Positions 50,057-59,693 of a stretch of 64,000 nucleotides of DNA are shown in pieces (position 1 is the first letter of the stretch; each line of letters opens with the position of its first letter). The notes beneath the pieces were generated by a model. The model worked only from the letters and a program-made list of their open reading frames with translations. It ran no database searches and had not been told where the DNA came from. A program made the translations under genes and the position numbers. The stretch is from Aeromonas rivipollensis (GTDB lineage Bacteria > Pseudomonadota > Gammaproteobacteria > Enterobacterales > Aeromonadaceae): NCBI RefSeq assembly GCF_037811135.1, contig NZ_CP149130.1, positions 1,298,501-1,362,500 of the forward strand, given 5' to 3'.

Positions 50057-53000
50057 AAATCTTGTCTCTTGCAGGGGAGAACCTGGCCAGCCTGACCGGG
50101 GCTTTCACCATCGACTTTACCAAGGGGGCGCTGGGCGCCGCCGGGCTCTTTGCCATCACCGGCAACACGGGCGCGGGCAAGAGCACATTGCTCGACGCCA
50201 TCTGTCTCGCCCTCTATGACGAGATGCCGCGCTTTATCGCCAATCGCAAGCACGTGGCCGAAGTGGGCAGGGCGGATGACGAAGAGAAGCTCAAGGCCAA
50301 CGACGTGCGCGGCATTCTCAGTCGCGGGCACGCCAGCGGCTGTGCCGAGGTGCAGTTCCGCGGCTGTGACGGCCGCATCTGGCTGGCGCGCTGGGCGGTG
50401 CGGCGGGCCCGCAATCGCTCGGAGGGGCGCTTCCAGGCCCAGGAGCGCAGCCTGACCGACGTCGAGTCGGGGCAGGTCTTTTCCGGCAGCAAGCGGGAGC
50501 TGCAGGATCGCATCGACGAGCTGGTGGGCCTCTCCTGGGAGCAGTTCCGCCGCGCAGTGATACTGCCGCAAGGGGAGTTCGCCGCCTTCCTCAAGTCGAG
50601 CGCCGATGAGCGCTCCGCCCTGCTCGAGCGGATGACGGGCACCGAGCTCTACTCCGCCATCTCCATCCAGACCCATGAGCGGGCACGGGCCGAGCAGCAG
50701 GCGCTGGCGACCATACAGCAGCGGCTCGGCGACGTGGTCCTGATGGACGACGAGACACGCGAGCACTGGGTCGCCCGGCAGCTGAGCCTCTCCACCAGCC
50801 TCAAGCACGAACAGCAGCAGCGTCAGCTGTTGCAGGACTTGCGGGATCTCAACGGCCGGATTGCCGCCCAGTTGCAGGCCTGCCGGGAGGGGCAGGAGGA
50901 GCTGGCCGCCGCCGAGGCTGCCCATGGCGAGGCGGCGCCTGGGCGGGAAGAGTTTGCCCGCGCCGAGCAGGCCCAGGTGGCCCGCGCCGATCACGATGAA
51001 CTGGCCCGCCTCACCCTGGAGGTGCAGCAGCAGGAGCTGCAGATAGGCCAGCTTGCGCCTCAGTTGGAGCAAGTTGAACCTGTGTTGCAGCAGGCCGCGC
51101 TGCGCGAGCAGCAACTGCTGGCCGACAAGATTGCCGCCGAGCGGGAGTGGGGCGCCCTGCAACCCGAGCTCAAGCGGGCGCAGGAGCTCGATACCCGGCT
51201 CAAGGAGAAGAGCCAGCAGTTGCAGGAGACCCGGCAGCAGGGGACCCAGGCACGGGCCCTGCAACTGGCGCTGCAGCAGGAGTGGCAGCAGCAGGCGAGT
51301 CGGGTCGAGGCCCTGACGGTGCGCCGTCAGCAGTGGGCTCTCTGGCTCGAGGAGCGCAAGGCCCTGGCCCCGCTGGCGCGCCAGTGGCAGCCTTTGCTTG
51401 CGGCCATCCAGGACTGGGCGGCGGACAGGGAGTTGTTGCAACGGGTGCTGCAAAGCCGTGAGCACAAGGGCCATGCCCTGCGGGATCTTGCCAGCCGGCT
51501 GGCGCTGGGGCAGCAGGAGCGCGACTACTGGCAGCAGGAGCGCACCCGATTGCAACAGCAGCACGATGAGCTGCAGGCGCAGGAGTGGGACACCGAGGTC
51601 GCCAGGGCGCAGGAGCAGCGCCAGGCCCAGACCGAGCAACTGGCCCGGGTTCGCCAACTGCTGGAGCTGGCCCAGTCGGGCCGCAACCACAGCGAACAGC
51701 AGGAGCGCTTGCTGCAGGAGATGGCGCTGCTCGAGCAGCATCTTGCCCGGCTGAGAACCCAGCATGAGGAGCTGGCTCCGGCGCTGGCGCGGCTCGCTAC
51801 CCAGCGCGGCGAGGCGCGCCATGCCCTGGAGCAGGCCCGTGCAGTTGCCAGTTTCGAGCAGTACCGCCATGTGTTGAGCGATGGCACCCCCTGCCCGCTC
51901 TGCGGCGCCGAGGAGCATCCCTACACCCGGAGCCAGCCCCAGGTGGCCGGCATACTGGCGCAACTGGCCGAGCGTGTCCGCCAGCTGGATCTGGAGTGGG
52001 AGCAGCTCAACCATCAGCATATTCAGGGGGAGAGCGAGCGGGTCGAGCTGGCGCGTCAGCTGGTCGCCCGTCAGCAGCATCAACCCGAGCTGGAGGCGCG
52101 ATCCGAGCAGATGGTCCAGCGCTGGCTGCAACTGGGAGGGGATGCCCTGCTGGGGCAGGGGCTGCCCTTGCGGCAAAGCCCGGCGCAGTGGACCGAGCTG
52201 CTGGCTCGCCTGCTGGCGCAGGGGGAGGCTCTGGAGTCGGATCTCGTGGCCGGGCAGCGGAAACTGCAGCAGGCCCAGCAGGGGCAGCAGAGGCTGCTGG
52301 GGCTGCGCAGCCAGCTGACCGAGCTGACCGCCCGCCATCAGCAGTTTGAGCAGCAGTGGCAGGATGCCGAGCGGCAGAAGATTGAGTGGGAGGCCGAGCT
52401 GAAGGCGCTGGCCGAGCAGGAGGCGTCACTGCGCCAGCGCCTGGCACTGGGGGAGGCTCGCCTCGATGAACAGATGGGGGCGGAGCCCTGGCGCCAGTGG
52501 CTCGGCAGCCGGCAATGGCAGGAGTGGCAGCAGACCTGCGAGGAGTATCTGCGCGGACAGAGCGAATGGGAGCAGCTAGGGGGCGAGCTGGCCACTCTGA
52601 CCCCGGCCCTGAGCGCCCAGGAGGCGCGGGTGCAGAGCCAGAACGAGCTGTTGCAAAAGCTGGAGCGCGACTACAAGGAGCATGAGCAGCAGCGTCAGGG
52701 ACTGCTCGCCAGCCGGGAAGCCTGCCTCGGAGGCCGTGCCATCGCCCTGGTCGAGCAGGAGTGGCAGCAGCGGCTGCAACTGGCGGCCAGTCAGCTCGAG
52801 GAGGCGGTGACCGCTCTGCGGGTCGCCCGGGAGAAGCAGACCGAGCTCAAGGCCAGGTTGACCCATCTCGAGCAGGACAGGCAGGTGAGCAGCCGTCGTC
52901 GCCGCGATGCGCTGGGGAGCTGGGCGGCCCATGCCGGCACCCTCGGCATCGCCGAATATGATCTGCGTCGACTGCTGGCCATCACGGCGGATGAGCTCAG

Positions 53001-53805
53001 GGCTCGCCGCACCGCCTTGCAGCGTCTGGACGATGCCCTGGCCGAAGCCCGCACCCGGCTGACCGAGCGTCAGCGGGCGCTGGCTCAGGAGGAGGCCAAG
53101 CTGGCGCGCTATCGGGAGCATCATGGGGAGCTGGCGGCCCTCACGGCCGAGGCCCTTGCCGAGCGTCTGGGGGCCTGCGAGGCCCGCTGCGGCGAGCTGG
53201 AAGAGCAGTTGTTCCAGTGCAAGAGCACCCTGGCTCAGGCCGAGGCGGCGGCGCTGAAGGCGGGGAGCCTGCAGGAGGCACTGGCTGCCCAACAGGCGGT
53301 GGCGGATCACTGGCTGCAACTGTCCGAGCTTATCGGCTCCGCCAGCGGCGCCAAGCTGCGCACCTTCGCCCAGAGTCTCACCCTGGAGCGTCTGCTGCTG
53401 GAGGCCAACGCCCAGCTCGGCGAACTGTCGCCGCGCTATCGGCTGGAGCGGGTGCCCGGCACGGATCTGGCGCTGCAGGTGGTGGATCTGGACATGGGGG
53501 ACGAGGTGCGGTCTGTGGACTCTCTTTCCGGCGGCGAGAGCTTCCTGGTGTCGCTGGCGCTGGCGCTGGCCCTCTCCAGCCTCTCCTCCCGCCAGACCCA
53601 GGTCGAATCACTGTTCATCGACGAGGGGTTCGGCACCCTGGATCCGGACAGCCTGGATCTGGCGCTCTCCAGCCTGGACTCCCTGCAGGCCGCCGGTCGC
53701 CAGATCGGGGTCATCTCCCACGTTCAGACCCTGGTGGAGCGGATCGGCGTGCAGATCCGGGTCGAGGCTCTCGGCGGTGGCGAGAGCCGGGTGGTATTGC
53801 CCTGA
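50053..53805 (+). CDS. sbcC: Exonuclease SMC-like ATPase subunit SbcC
   Basis: 1250 residues, Rad50/SMC-type. The N-terminal Walker A is GNTGAGKSTLLDAI (~38-50), and a long Gln/Glu/Ala/Leu-rich coiled coil fills the middle. The zinc hook CPLC is at its apex (~614-617), with coiled coil on either side. At the C-terminus are the ABC signature SLSGGESFLVSLALALALS and Walker B SLFIDEGFGTLD. With SbcD it makes an ATP-dependent nuclease on hairpins and double-strand ends. Start: the ATG at 50053, with AAGGAG eight bases upstream; the GTG at 50044 would add only three residues. The high coiled-coil GC content explains the long frames on the opposite strand. Confidence 0.95.
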   Translation: MKILSLAGENLASLTGAFTIDFTKGALGAAGLFAITGNTGAGKSTLLDAICLALYDEMPRFIANRKHVAEVGRADDEEKLKANDVRGILSRGHASGCAEVQFRGCDGRIWLARWAVRRARNRSEGRFQAQERSLTDVESGQVFSGSKRELQDRIDELVGLSWEQFRRAVILPQGEFAAFLKSSADERSALLERMTGTELYSAISIQTHERARAEQQALATIQQRLGDVVLMDDETREHWVARQLSLSTSLKHEQQQRQLLQDLRDLNGRIAAQLQACREGQEELAAAEAAHGEAAPGREEFARAEQAQVARADHDELARLTLEVQQQELQIGQLAPQLEQVEPVLQQAALREQQLLADKIAAEREWGALQPELKRAQELDTRLKEKSQQLQETRQQGTQARALQLALQQEWQQQASRVEALTVRRQQWALWLEERKALAPLARQWQPLLAAIQDWAADRELLQRVLQSREHKGHALRDLASRLALGQQERDYWQQERTRLQQQHDELQAQEWDTEVARAQEQRQAQTEQLARVRQLLELAQSGRNHSEQQERLLQEMALLEQHLARLRTQHEELAPALARLATQRGEARHALEQARAVASFEQYRHVLSDGTPCPLCGAEEHPYTRSQPQVAGILAQLAERVRQLDLEWEQLNHQHIQGESERVELARQLVARQQHQPELEARSEQMVQRWLQLGGDALLGQGLPLRQSPAQWTELLARLLAQGEALESDLVAGQRKLQQAQQGQQRLLGLRSQLTELTARHQQFEQQWQDAERQKIEWEAELKALAEQEASLRQRLALGEARLDEQMGAEPWRQWLGSRQWQEWQQTCEEYLRGQSEWEQLGGELATLTPALSAQEARVQSQNELLQKLERDYKEHEQQRQGLLASREACLGGRAIALVEQEWQQRLQLAASQLEEAVTALRVAREKQTELKARLTHLEQDRQVSSRRRRDALGSWAAHAGTLGIAEYDLRRLLAITADELRARRTALQRLDDALAEARTRLTERQRALAQEEAKLARYREHHGELAALTAEALAERLGACEARCGELEEQLFQCKSTLAQAEAAALKAGSLQEALAAQQAVADHWLQLSELIGSASGAKLRTFAQSLTLERLLLEANAQLGELSPRYRLERVPGTDLALQVVDLDMGDEVRSVDSLSGGESFLVSLALALALSSLSSRQTQVESLFIDEGFGTLDPDSLDLALSSLDSLQAAGRQIGVISHVQTLVERIGVQIRVEALGGGESRVVLP

Positions 53806-53825
53806 GGGTGACGCTTCAGCCATAA

Positions 53826-53855
53826 CAAAAAGGCTCCGGTATCGGAGCCTTTTTG
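53826..53855. terminator. Terminator between sbcC and the cytochrome b561 gene
   Basis: CAAAAAGGCTCCG / CGGAGCCTTTTTG with loop GTAT, A and T tracts on the two sides; serves both convergent genes. Confidence 0.93.
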
Positions 53856-53874
53856 TTGCTGTTGTCCGCCCGGG

Positions 53875-54420
53875 CTATTTTTTATCGGGCAACATATTGG
53901 TCAGTGTGTTGTCCTTGAGCACATGGTGGTGATAGATGGCGGCCCCTGCGTGCAGGGCTATCAGGGCATAACCAATGTTGGCCAGCGTCTCGTGCAGCTC
54001 TTTTATCGTTCCCTTCAAGCCATCATCCGGCGTGATAAGGGCGGGCAGCTCAAATCCGAAGAAGGGGATGGGCTTGCCACCGGCGCTCAGCAGCAGCCAA
54101 CCCAGCAGCGGCGTCAGGATCAAAAAGCCGTACAGGGCCAAATGGGCGAGGTGGCCGAGCTTGAGCATCAGGGGCGAGGGGGCGGGCACTATGTGCGGCG
54201 AGGGGCTGCCAAAGCGCACCAGCAGCCGTGCCACTACCAGCGCCAGAATGAGCAAGCCCACCATGAAGTGACACTCCTTCATCAGGTCGCGTCCGGCCGA
54301 GCCCTTGGGGAAAATATCCCTGAACTCCATCAGCCCATAGACGGCCACCATCAGCAGCAGGGTCAGCCAGTGCAACCCTATGCTCAGGTTGCCATAACGT
54401 TGTTCCGTATTCTTCAGCAT
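53875..54420 (-). CDS. cybB: Cytochrome b561 family protein
   Basis: 181 residues and four membrane helices. The heme-ligand histidines lie in the expected places: IGLHWLTLLLMVAVYG, KECHFMVGLLILALVVARLL, LAHLALYGFLILTPLLGW and ELHETLANIGYALIALHAGA. AAGGAG six bases before the ATG at 54420 (MLKNTEQRYG) decides against two upstream ATGs in frame. Such di-heme cytochromes pass electrons in the inner membrane; E. coli CybB can oxidise superoxide to oxygen. The gene stands alone, convergent with sbcC. Confidence 0.88.
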   Translation of the reverse strand: MLKNTEQRYGNLSIGLHWLTLLLMVAVYGLMEFRDIFPKGSAGRDLMKECHFMVGLLILALVVARLLVRFGSPSPHIVPAPSPLMLKLGHLAHLALYGFLILTPLLGWLLLSAGGKPIPFFGFELPALITPDDGLKGTIKELHETLANIGYALIALHAGAAIYHHHVLKDNTLTNMLPDKK

Positions 54421-54632
54421 CTTCATCTCCTTCCGGAGGGCGCATTGCATCGCCCTGGTCCATCCCGTCACGCATGGCGCCGGGATCCCGTGGTTTCCAC
54501 ACCCATGCTACAAGGCTTGTCGGACAATGCCTTGATCTCGAACGCGCTTTTGCATCGGATTGCCCTTGCCCGGCCAGGGAACCAGCTAGCCCCAGATGGC
54601 TGAGAGGCTGGCGGACCCAAGGTGTTGCCCAT

Positions 54633-54664
54633 AAAAAAACCGAAGCCCAGGGCTTCGGTTTTTT
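54633..54664 (-). terminator. Terminator of the ptsHI-crr operon
   Basis: AAAAACCGAAGCCC / GGGCTTCGGTTTTT with T-runs in both directions, 31 bases beyond the crr stop. Confidence 0.93.
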
Positions 54665-54695
54665 GTTGCAGCAGCTGGCACCAGCCAGCGTTGCA

Positions 54696-55205
54696 TTATT
54701 TCTTGATGCGGATAACCGGGGTCTCGCCCACAGTCACGGCGCCAGTCATCTTGATCAGCTCTTTGATCTCGTCCATGTTGGAGATGACGACCGGGGTCAG
54801 GGTAGACTTGGCTTTCGCTTCCAGTACGGCCAGATCGAACTCGATGATGGTATCACCGCGCTTGACCTTCTGACCTTCCTGGGCGATGCGGGTGAAGCCT
54901 TCGCCCTTCAGCTCGACGGTGTCGATACCGAAGTGAACGAACAGCTCGATACCAGAGTCGGATTCCAGAGAGAACGCGTGGTTGGTCTCGAAGATCTTGC
55001 CGATGGTGCCGTCACACGGAGCAACCATCTTGTTGCCAGCCGGCTTGATGGCGATGCCGTCACCGACGATTTTCTCGGCGAAGACAACGTCAGGCACATC
55101 TTCGATGGGCACGATTTCGCCAGACAGCGGAGCGAAGATTTCGATGCCGCCGGTGTCAGAACTGTCATCGGAGACCAGTTTCTTCAGTTTATCAAACAGA
55201 CCCAT
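54696..55205 (-). CDS. crr: PTS system glucose-specific EIIA component
   Basis: 169 residues, the same length as E. coli EIIA-Glc, and nearly identical in the catalytic region: FAPLSGEIVPIEDVPDVVFA, His76 in ETNHAFSLE and the phospho-accepting His91 in LFVHFGIDTVELKGEGF. It accepts phosphate from HPr and passes it to sugar-specific EIIB. In its unphosphorylated form it blocks non-PTS permeases, and phosphorylated it stimulates adenylate cyclase. Last gene of ptsH-ptsI-crr, 43 bases after ptsI; a second internal promoter is known for crr in other species but was not identified here. Confidence 0.97.
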   Translation of the reverse strand: MGLFDKLKKLVSDDSSDTGGIEIFAPLSGEIVPIEDVPDVVFAEKIVGDGIAIKPAGNKMVAPCDGTIGKIFETNHAFSLESDSGIELFVHFGIDTVELKGEGFTRIAQEGQKVKRGDTIIEFDLAVLEAKAKSTLTPVVISNMDEIKELIKMTGAVTVGETPVIRIKK

Positions 55206-55248
55206 AGTAAAAGCTCCTAGAGATGATTGTCGCTGTTTGCAGCCGATC

Positions 55249-56976
55249 TTAGCAGACTGCCTTCTGCTTAATAAAGTTATCTACACAGGCTTCGATTTCG
55301 GCGGCGGTCGCATAGCTCAGTGCCTGGTCTGCCATTGCCTTCACATCTTCGAAGTTGGTGTTGCGGATAAGCTTCTTGATACGCGGTACAGAGATGGCGC
55401 TCATGGAGAACTCATCCAGACCCATACCCAGCAGCAGCAGGGTGGCGCGTTCGTCACCAGCCAGTTCACCGCACATACCGGTCCACTTGCCATTGTCATG
55501 GGAAGCGTCGATTACCATCTTGATCAGGGTCAGGACGGAGGGTGACAGCGGGTTGTACATGGCGGAAATCATCTCGTTACCACGGTCGACGGCCAGGGTG
55601 TACTGGGTCAGGTCGTTGGTACCGATACTGAAGAAATCCACTTCCTTGGCAAGATGATGAGCCATCACGGCGGCGGCCGGGGTCTCGATCATGATACCTA
55701 CTTCGATGGATTCATCAAAGGCTTTGCCGTCGGCACGCAGTTCGGCCTTCAGCTGTTCCACAGTGGCCTTGAGGCTGCGGAACTCTTCGACGGAGATGAT
55801 CATCGGGAACATGATGCGCAGTTTGCCAAAGGCAGAGGCACGCAAGATGGCCTTCAGCTGGGCGTGCATGATGTCTTCGCGATCGAAGAAAATACGCACG
55901 GCACGCCAGCCCAGGAAGGGGTTCATCTCTTTCGGGAAATTCATGTAGGGCAGTTCTTTGTCGCCGCCGATGTCCATGGTGCGGACGATGATCGGCTGAT
56001 CCGGCATGGCCTCTGCCACTTCTTTGTAGGCCTTGAACTGCTCGTCTTCGGTCGGCAGCGCATCACGGTCCATGAACAGGAACTCGGTGCGGTACAGACC
56101 CACGCCTTCGGCGCCGTTGCGGATGGCACCCTCGGTATCCTTGACGGTACCGATGTTGGCGCAGACTTCGACTTGGTGACCGTCCAGGGTGATGGCAGGC
56201 AAGTCTTTCAGCTTGGCCAGCTCGTCTTTCTCGGCCTGGAACTGGGCCTGGAACTTCTTGGCCTCGGTCAGCTGCTCGGCGGTCGGGTTGATGATGATCT
56301 GGTTGTTGATGCCATCCAGAATCAGCATGTCACCGTTGTTGACGCGCGCAGTGATGTCGTTGGTGCCCACTATGGCCGGCAGCTCAAGGGAGCGGGCCAT
56401 GATGGAGGTGTGAGAGGTACGGCCACCGATGTCGGTGACAAAACCCAGCACGTATTTCAGGTTGATCTGAGCGGTTTCAGACGGGGTCAGGTCTTTGGCG
56501 ACCAGGATCACCTCTTCGTCTATGGTGCTCAGGTTGACAACGGCGATGCCCAGCACGTTCTTCACCAGACGGGTACCGATGTCACGGAAGTCGGTGGCGC
56601 GCTCGCGCAGATAGGGGTCGTCCAGCTCGGCCATCATCTTGGCGTACTGTTCGATCACCTCATAGATGGCTTTGTCGGCGGATGCCTTGTTGTCTTTGAT
56701 GAAGGATCTGATATCCCCTTCCAGCTCCTCATCTTCGAGCAGCATGATGTGGCCTTCGAAGATGGCCTCTTTTTCTTCACCGAAGGTACGACCGGCCATC
56801 TCTTTGATGGCTTCCAGCTGTGCGGCTGACTTGGTGCGGGCTTCGAGGAAGCGGTTGATCTCGACGTCAATCTGGTCAGCAGAAATCTTGCCCTGATTGA
56901 TAACGATTTCATCTTCTTTCAGAAGAAGCGCCTTACCGAATGCGATACCGGGGGACGCAAGAATGCCAGATATCAT
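55249..56976 (-). CDS. ptsI: PTS phosphoenolpyruvate-protein phosphotransferase (Enzyme I)
   Basis: 575 residues, E. coli EI length. The N-terminal HPr-binding domain precedes the phosphohistidine domain with [20 protein letters not shown] (His near residue 189), the linker, and the PEP-binding TIM-barrel with [17 protein letters not shown] and [10 protein letters not shown] (Cys near 502). Takes phosphate from PEP and gives it to HPr. Second gene of the operon, 44 bases after ptsH. Cytoplasmic. Confidence 0.98.
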   Translation of the reverse strand: MISGILASPGIAFGKALLLKEDEIVINQGKISADQIDVEINRFLEARTKSAAQLEAIKEMAGRTFGEEKEAIFEGHIMLLEDEELEGDIRSFIKDNKASADKAIYEVIEQYAKMMAELDDPYLRERATDFRDIGTRLVKNVLGIAVVNLSTIDEEVILVAKDLTPSETAQINLKYVLGFVTDIGGRTSHTSIMARSLELPAIVGTNDITARVNNGDMLILDGINNQIIINPTAEQLTEAKKFQAQFQAEKDELAKLKDLPAITLDGHQVEVCANIGTVKDTEGAIRNGAEGVGLYRTEFLFMDRDALPTEDEQFKAYKEVAEAMPDQPIIVRTMDIGGDKELPYMNFPKEMNPFLGWRAVRIFFDREDIMHAQLKAILRASAFGKLRIMFPMIISVEEFRSLKATVEQLKAELRADGKAFDESIEVGIMIETPAAAVMAHHLAKEVDFFSIGTNDLTQYTLAVDRGNEMISAMYNPLSPSVLTLIKMVIDASHDNGKWTGMCGELAGDERATLLLLGMGLDEFSMSAISVPRIKKLIRNTNFEDVKAMADQALSYATAAEIEACVDNFIKQKAVC

Positions 56977-57020
56977 AATCCTTCCTATTAAAACGACTGT
57001 GGGGGAGGAGTAAAGCTGGA

Positions 57021-57278
57021 TTACTCCAGCTCGTCCATCAGGGCAACCAGCTTCTCAACGGCTTTCTGAGCGTCCGGGCCGTCGGCCTGGATGGTCACGT
57101 TGGTGCCTTTGGTCAGGCCCAGGGTCTGCAGCTTGAACAGGCTCTTGGCGCTGGCGGATTTGCCACCGGAGACCACAGTGATCTCGCTTTGGAATTCTTT
57201 GGCTTCTTTCACGAACTGAGCTGCGGGACGGGTGTGCAGGCCGTTTTCAGCAGTAATAACAACAGACTTCTCGTACAT
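57021..57278 (-). CDS. ptsH: PTS phosphocarrier protein HPr
   Basis: 85 residues. The active-site His15 is in [18 protein letters not shown] and the regulatory Ser46 in [13 protein letters not shown]. Accepts phosphate from Enzyme I and passes it to the EIIA proteins. First gene of ptsHI-crr. The 440-base upstream region carries at least one CRP-like site and probably several promoters. Confidence 0.98.
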   Translation of the reverse strand: MYEKSVVITAENGLHTRPAAQFVKEAKEFQSEITVVSGGKSASAKSLFKLQTLGLTKGTNVTIQADGPDAQKAVEKLVALMDELE

Positions 57279-57718
57279 GGTTTCACCCCATATTATTGAT
57301 ATTGTGTGGAGAGATGGTCGCTAATGAGGCTTCCTGTCTCACCGTGTCAGTATGGATATGTTGTAAAGTAACGAAATCAGACCTGCAATGGTTTAATCCA
57401 GGTCAATTTTCTGTGCAGTATTCGGCGTCCAGGCTAAGTCTTTTCGTTATCGGGCTGTAAGCCGCGTCAGGACTGGCCTGAAATTAATTTATAACGAAAA
57501 ATAACACTTTGTTACCTTGTGATACCTAGCCGGTAAACACCTCGTGACGCGGCACAGGATATGAGATTTATCACAGAATGTCTGCTTTTTTTGTCAGACC
57601 CAACTTTGTTATTTTACCCCAAAAAATAAGGGGTCGACTGACACTGATGGCTACTGAGTTTAGCGCATAATGAAAACGGCGCCCCAGGGGCGCCGTTGTT
57701 TTGATGTAAGACGATCAA
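57279..57718 (-). promoter_or_regulatory. ptsH upstream region with CRP-like site
   Basis: 440 bases without a gene. TATGA-GATTTA-TCACA at 57560-57575 matches the CRP consensus TGTGA-N6-TCACA at nine of ten positions. It sits about 280 bases before ptsH, similar to the distant P0 arrangement in E. coli. The centre is AT-rich, with several possible -10 elements; the leader is long. The cysK terminator occupies 57673-57697. Confidence 0.5.
57673..57697 (-). terminator. Intrinsic terminator of cysK
   Basis: AACGGCGCCCC / GGGGCGCCGTT stem with a one-base centre (so effectively a short loop), leftward tail TTTTCATT; 21 bases past the cysK stop. Confidence 0.88.
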
Positions 57719-58687
57719 TTACTGCTGCAATTCCTGCTCGCTGAACACGCCGGCGAAGAGGGCGCTGGAGAGGTAGCGTTCGGCGGCGCTTGGCAGCACG
57801 ACGACGATTGTCTTGTCCTTGAACTCCGGCAGCTCGGCCAGACGGGCGGCAGCCACCACGGCGGCGCCTGAGCTGATCCCCGCCAGTATGCCTTCCTCTT
57901 CCATCAGGCGGCGAGCCATCTCGATGGACTCCTCGCTGCTCACCTGTTCGACGCGATCCAGCAGGGTCAGGTCCAGGTTGCCCGGAATGAAGCCGGCGCC
58001 TATGCCCTGGATCTTGTGGGGGCCGGGCTTGATCTCTTCACCCGCCAGTTTCTGGCTGATGACAGGAGATTCGGAGGGTTCGACCGCCACGGAGATGATG
58101 GCCTTGCCCTTGGTCTGCTTGATGTAGCGGGAGACCCCTGTGATGGTGCCGCCGGTGCCGACCCCTGCCACAAACACATCCACCTCGCCGTCGGTGGCGT
58201 CCCAGATCTCGGGGCCTGTGGTTTGCTCATGGATCTCGGGGTTGGCGGGGTTTTCGAACTGCTGCAGCAGCACATACTTGCCCGGCTCGGATTCCAGGAT
58301 CTCGTTGGCCTTGGCGATGGCGCCCTTCATGCCGAGGGGGCCTTCGGTCAGCACCAGGTTGGCACCGAGCGCCTTGAGCAGCTTGCGGCGCTCCAGGCTC
58401 ATGGTGGCCGGCATGGTCAGGGTGATGGGATAGCCACGGGCCGCCGCCACGAAAGCCAAGGCAATGCCCGTGTTGCCGCTGGTCGGCTCGATGATCTCCT
58501 TGCCCTTGGTCAGCACGCCGCGTTTCTCGGCATCCCAGATGAGATTGGCGCCGATCCGGCACTTGACGCTGAAGCTCGGGTTGCGGCTCTCGATCTTGGC
58601 CAGCACGCGGCCCTTGGTAACACGGTTGAGACGAACCAGCGGGGTGTTGCCTATGGTCTGGCTGTTGTCCTCAAAAATTTTGCTCAT
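57719..58687 (-). CDS. cysK: Cysteine synthase A (O-acetylserine sulfhydrylase)
   Basis: 322 residues, fold-type II PLP enzyme. PLP-lysine Lys42 in [14 protein letters not shown], the substrate loop [13 protein letters not shown], the phosphate loop [16 protein letters not shown] and the end motif [14 protein letters not shown] are present. It makes cysteine from O-acetylserine and sulfide. The ATG at 58687 ([20 protein letters not shown]) matches the family start; the extra 12 codons upstream are not supported. Single gene, divergent from the MoxR gene across 163 bases. CysB sites would be in that gap but none was identified with confidence. Confidence 0.96.
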   Translation of the reverse strand: MSKIFEDNSQTIGNTPLVRLNRVTKGRVLAKIESRNPSFSVKCRIGANLIWDAEKRGVLTKGKEIIEPTSGNTGIALAFVAAARGYPITLTMPATMSLERRKLLKALGANLVLTEGPLGMKGAIAKANEILESEPGKYVLLQQFENPANPEIHEQTTGPEIWDATDGEVDVFVAGVGTGGTITGVSRYIKQTKGKAIISVAVEPSESPVISQKLAGEEIKPGPHKIQGIGAGFIPGNLDLTLLDRVEQVSSEESIEMARRLMEEEGILAGISSGAAVVAAARLAELPEFKDKTIVVVLPSAAERYLSSALFAGVFSEQELQQ

Positions 58688-58850
58688 GGTGCTATCCCTG
58701 TGTTTGTTAAGGCGATGAAACAAGATTACCCTGTGGTTTCTGAATGAGAAGTGACGAATCGTTATAACAATATGTTATTACAACATATAGAACTTATTCT
58801 TTATTACCGAGGCCCAGGGCGGGCCTTGTGCTACCAAGGGAACGGACGCC

Positions 58851-59693
58851 ATGGGATTTGCAGGAAGCGATCGCTATCTCGCATCAAAGTCACTGAGTAT
58901 GGCCGTCAATGCCGCCATAGTGTTGGAGAAGCCGCTGCTGATCAAAGGTGAGCCGGGCACCGGCAAGACGGTGCTGGCTGAGGCGGTCGCCGAGTCGTTC
59001 GGTGCCGACCTCATCAGCTGGCACATCAAGTCCACCACCAAGGCCCAGCAGGGGCTCTATGAATATGATGCGGTGGCCCGGCTGCGTGACTCCCAGCTCG
59101 GGGATCCCCGGGTGGGTGAGATCCACCACTACATTCGTCGGGGCAAGCTGTGGCAGGCGTTTTGCGCCGAGCAGCGCCCTGTGCTGCTCATCGACGAGAT
59201 CGACAAGGCGGACATCGAGTTTCCCAACGATCTGTTGCTGGAGCTGGATCGGATGGAGTTCGAGGTCTACGAGACCGGCGAGCGGGTCAAGGCGCGCCAG
59301 CGTCCCGTCGTCATCATCACCTCCAACAATGAGAAAGAGCTGCCGGACGCCTTCCTGCGCCGCTGCTTCTTCCATTACATCCGCTTCCCCGACAAGGCCG
59401 AGATGCAGGCCATCGTCCAGCTGCATTATCCGGATCTCAAGGAGAGCCTGCTCGCTGAGGCGATGGATCTCTTCTTCGAGCTGCGGGCGGTGGAGGGGCT
59501 GCGCAAGAAACCCTCCACCTCAGAGCTCTTGGATTGGATCCGCCTGCTGCTGGCCGATGACATAGCCCCCGAGGCGCTGCGCAGCCGGGAGCTGGGCAAG
59601 CTGGTGCCCGCCCTCTATGGCGCCCTGCTCAAGACGGAGCAGGACTTGCACCTGTTCGAGAAGCTGGCCTTCCTGGCGCGGCGCGGCGGCTGA
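58851..59693 (+). CDS. MoxR-family AAA+ ATPase
   Basis: 280 residues. Walker A GEPGTGKTVLAEA near residue 33, Walker B LLIDEIDKAD, sensor 1 VVIITSNNEKELPDAFLRRC and a C-terminal lid (LRKKPSTSELLDWIRLLLAD). MoxR ATPases act as chaperones with VWA partner proteins to insert metals or cofactors or to mature enzymes. This subfamily pairs with a CoxE-like VWA protein. The next gene starts directly after the stop (TGA-ATG), so the two are coupled. Target unknown. Confidence 0.9.
   Translation: MGFAGSDRYLASKSLSMAVNAAIVLEKPLLIKGEPGTGKTVLAEAVAESFGADLISWHIKSTTKAQQGLYEYDAVARLRDSQLGDPRVGEIHHYIRRGKLWQAFCAEQRPVLLIDEIDKADIEFPNDLLLELDRMEFEVYETGERVKARQRPVVIITSNNEKELPDAFLRRCFFHYIRFPDKAEMQAIVQLHYPDLKESLLAEAMDLFFELRAVEGLRKKPSTSELLDWIRLLLADDIAPEALRSRELGKLVPALYGALLKTEQDLHLFEKLAFLARRGG

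Noticed and set aside
49783..52338. Long open frame on the minus strand (851 codons) across sbcD/sbcC
   Set aside because: Leu/Gln-rich reverse of the SbcC coiled coil; no start signals, and both sbc genes are intact.
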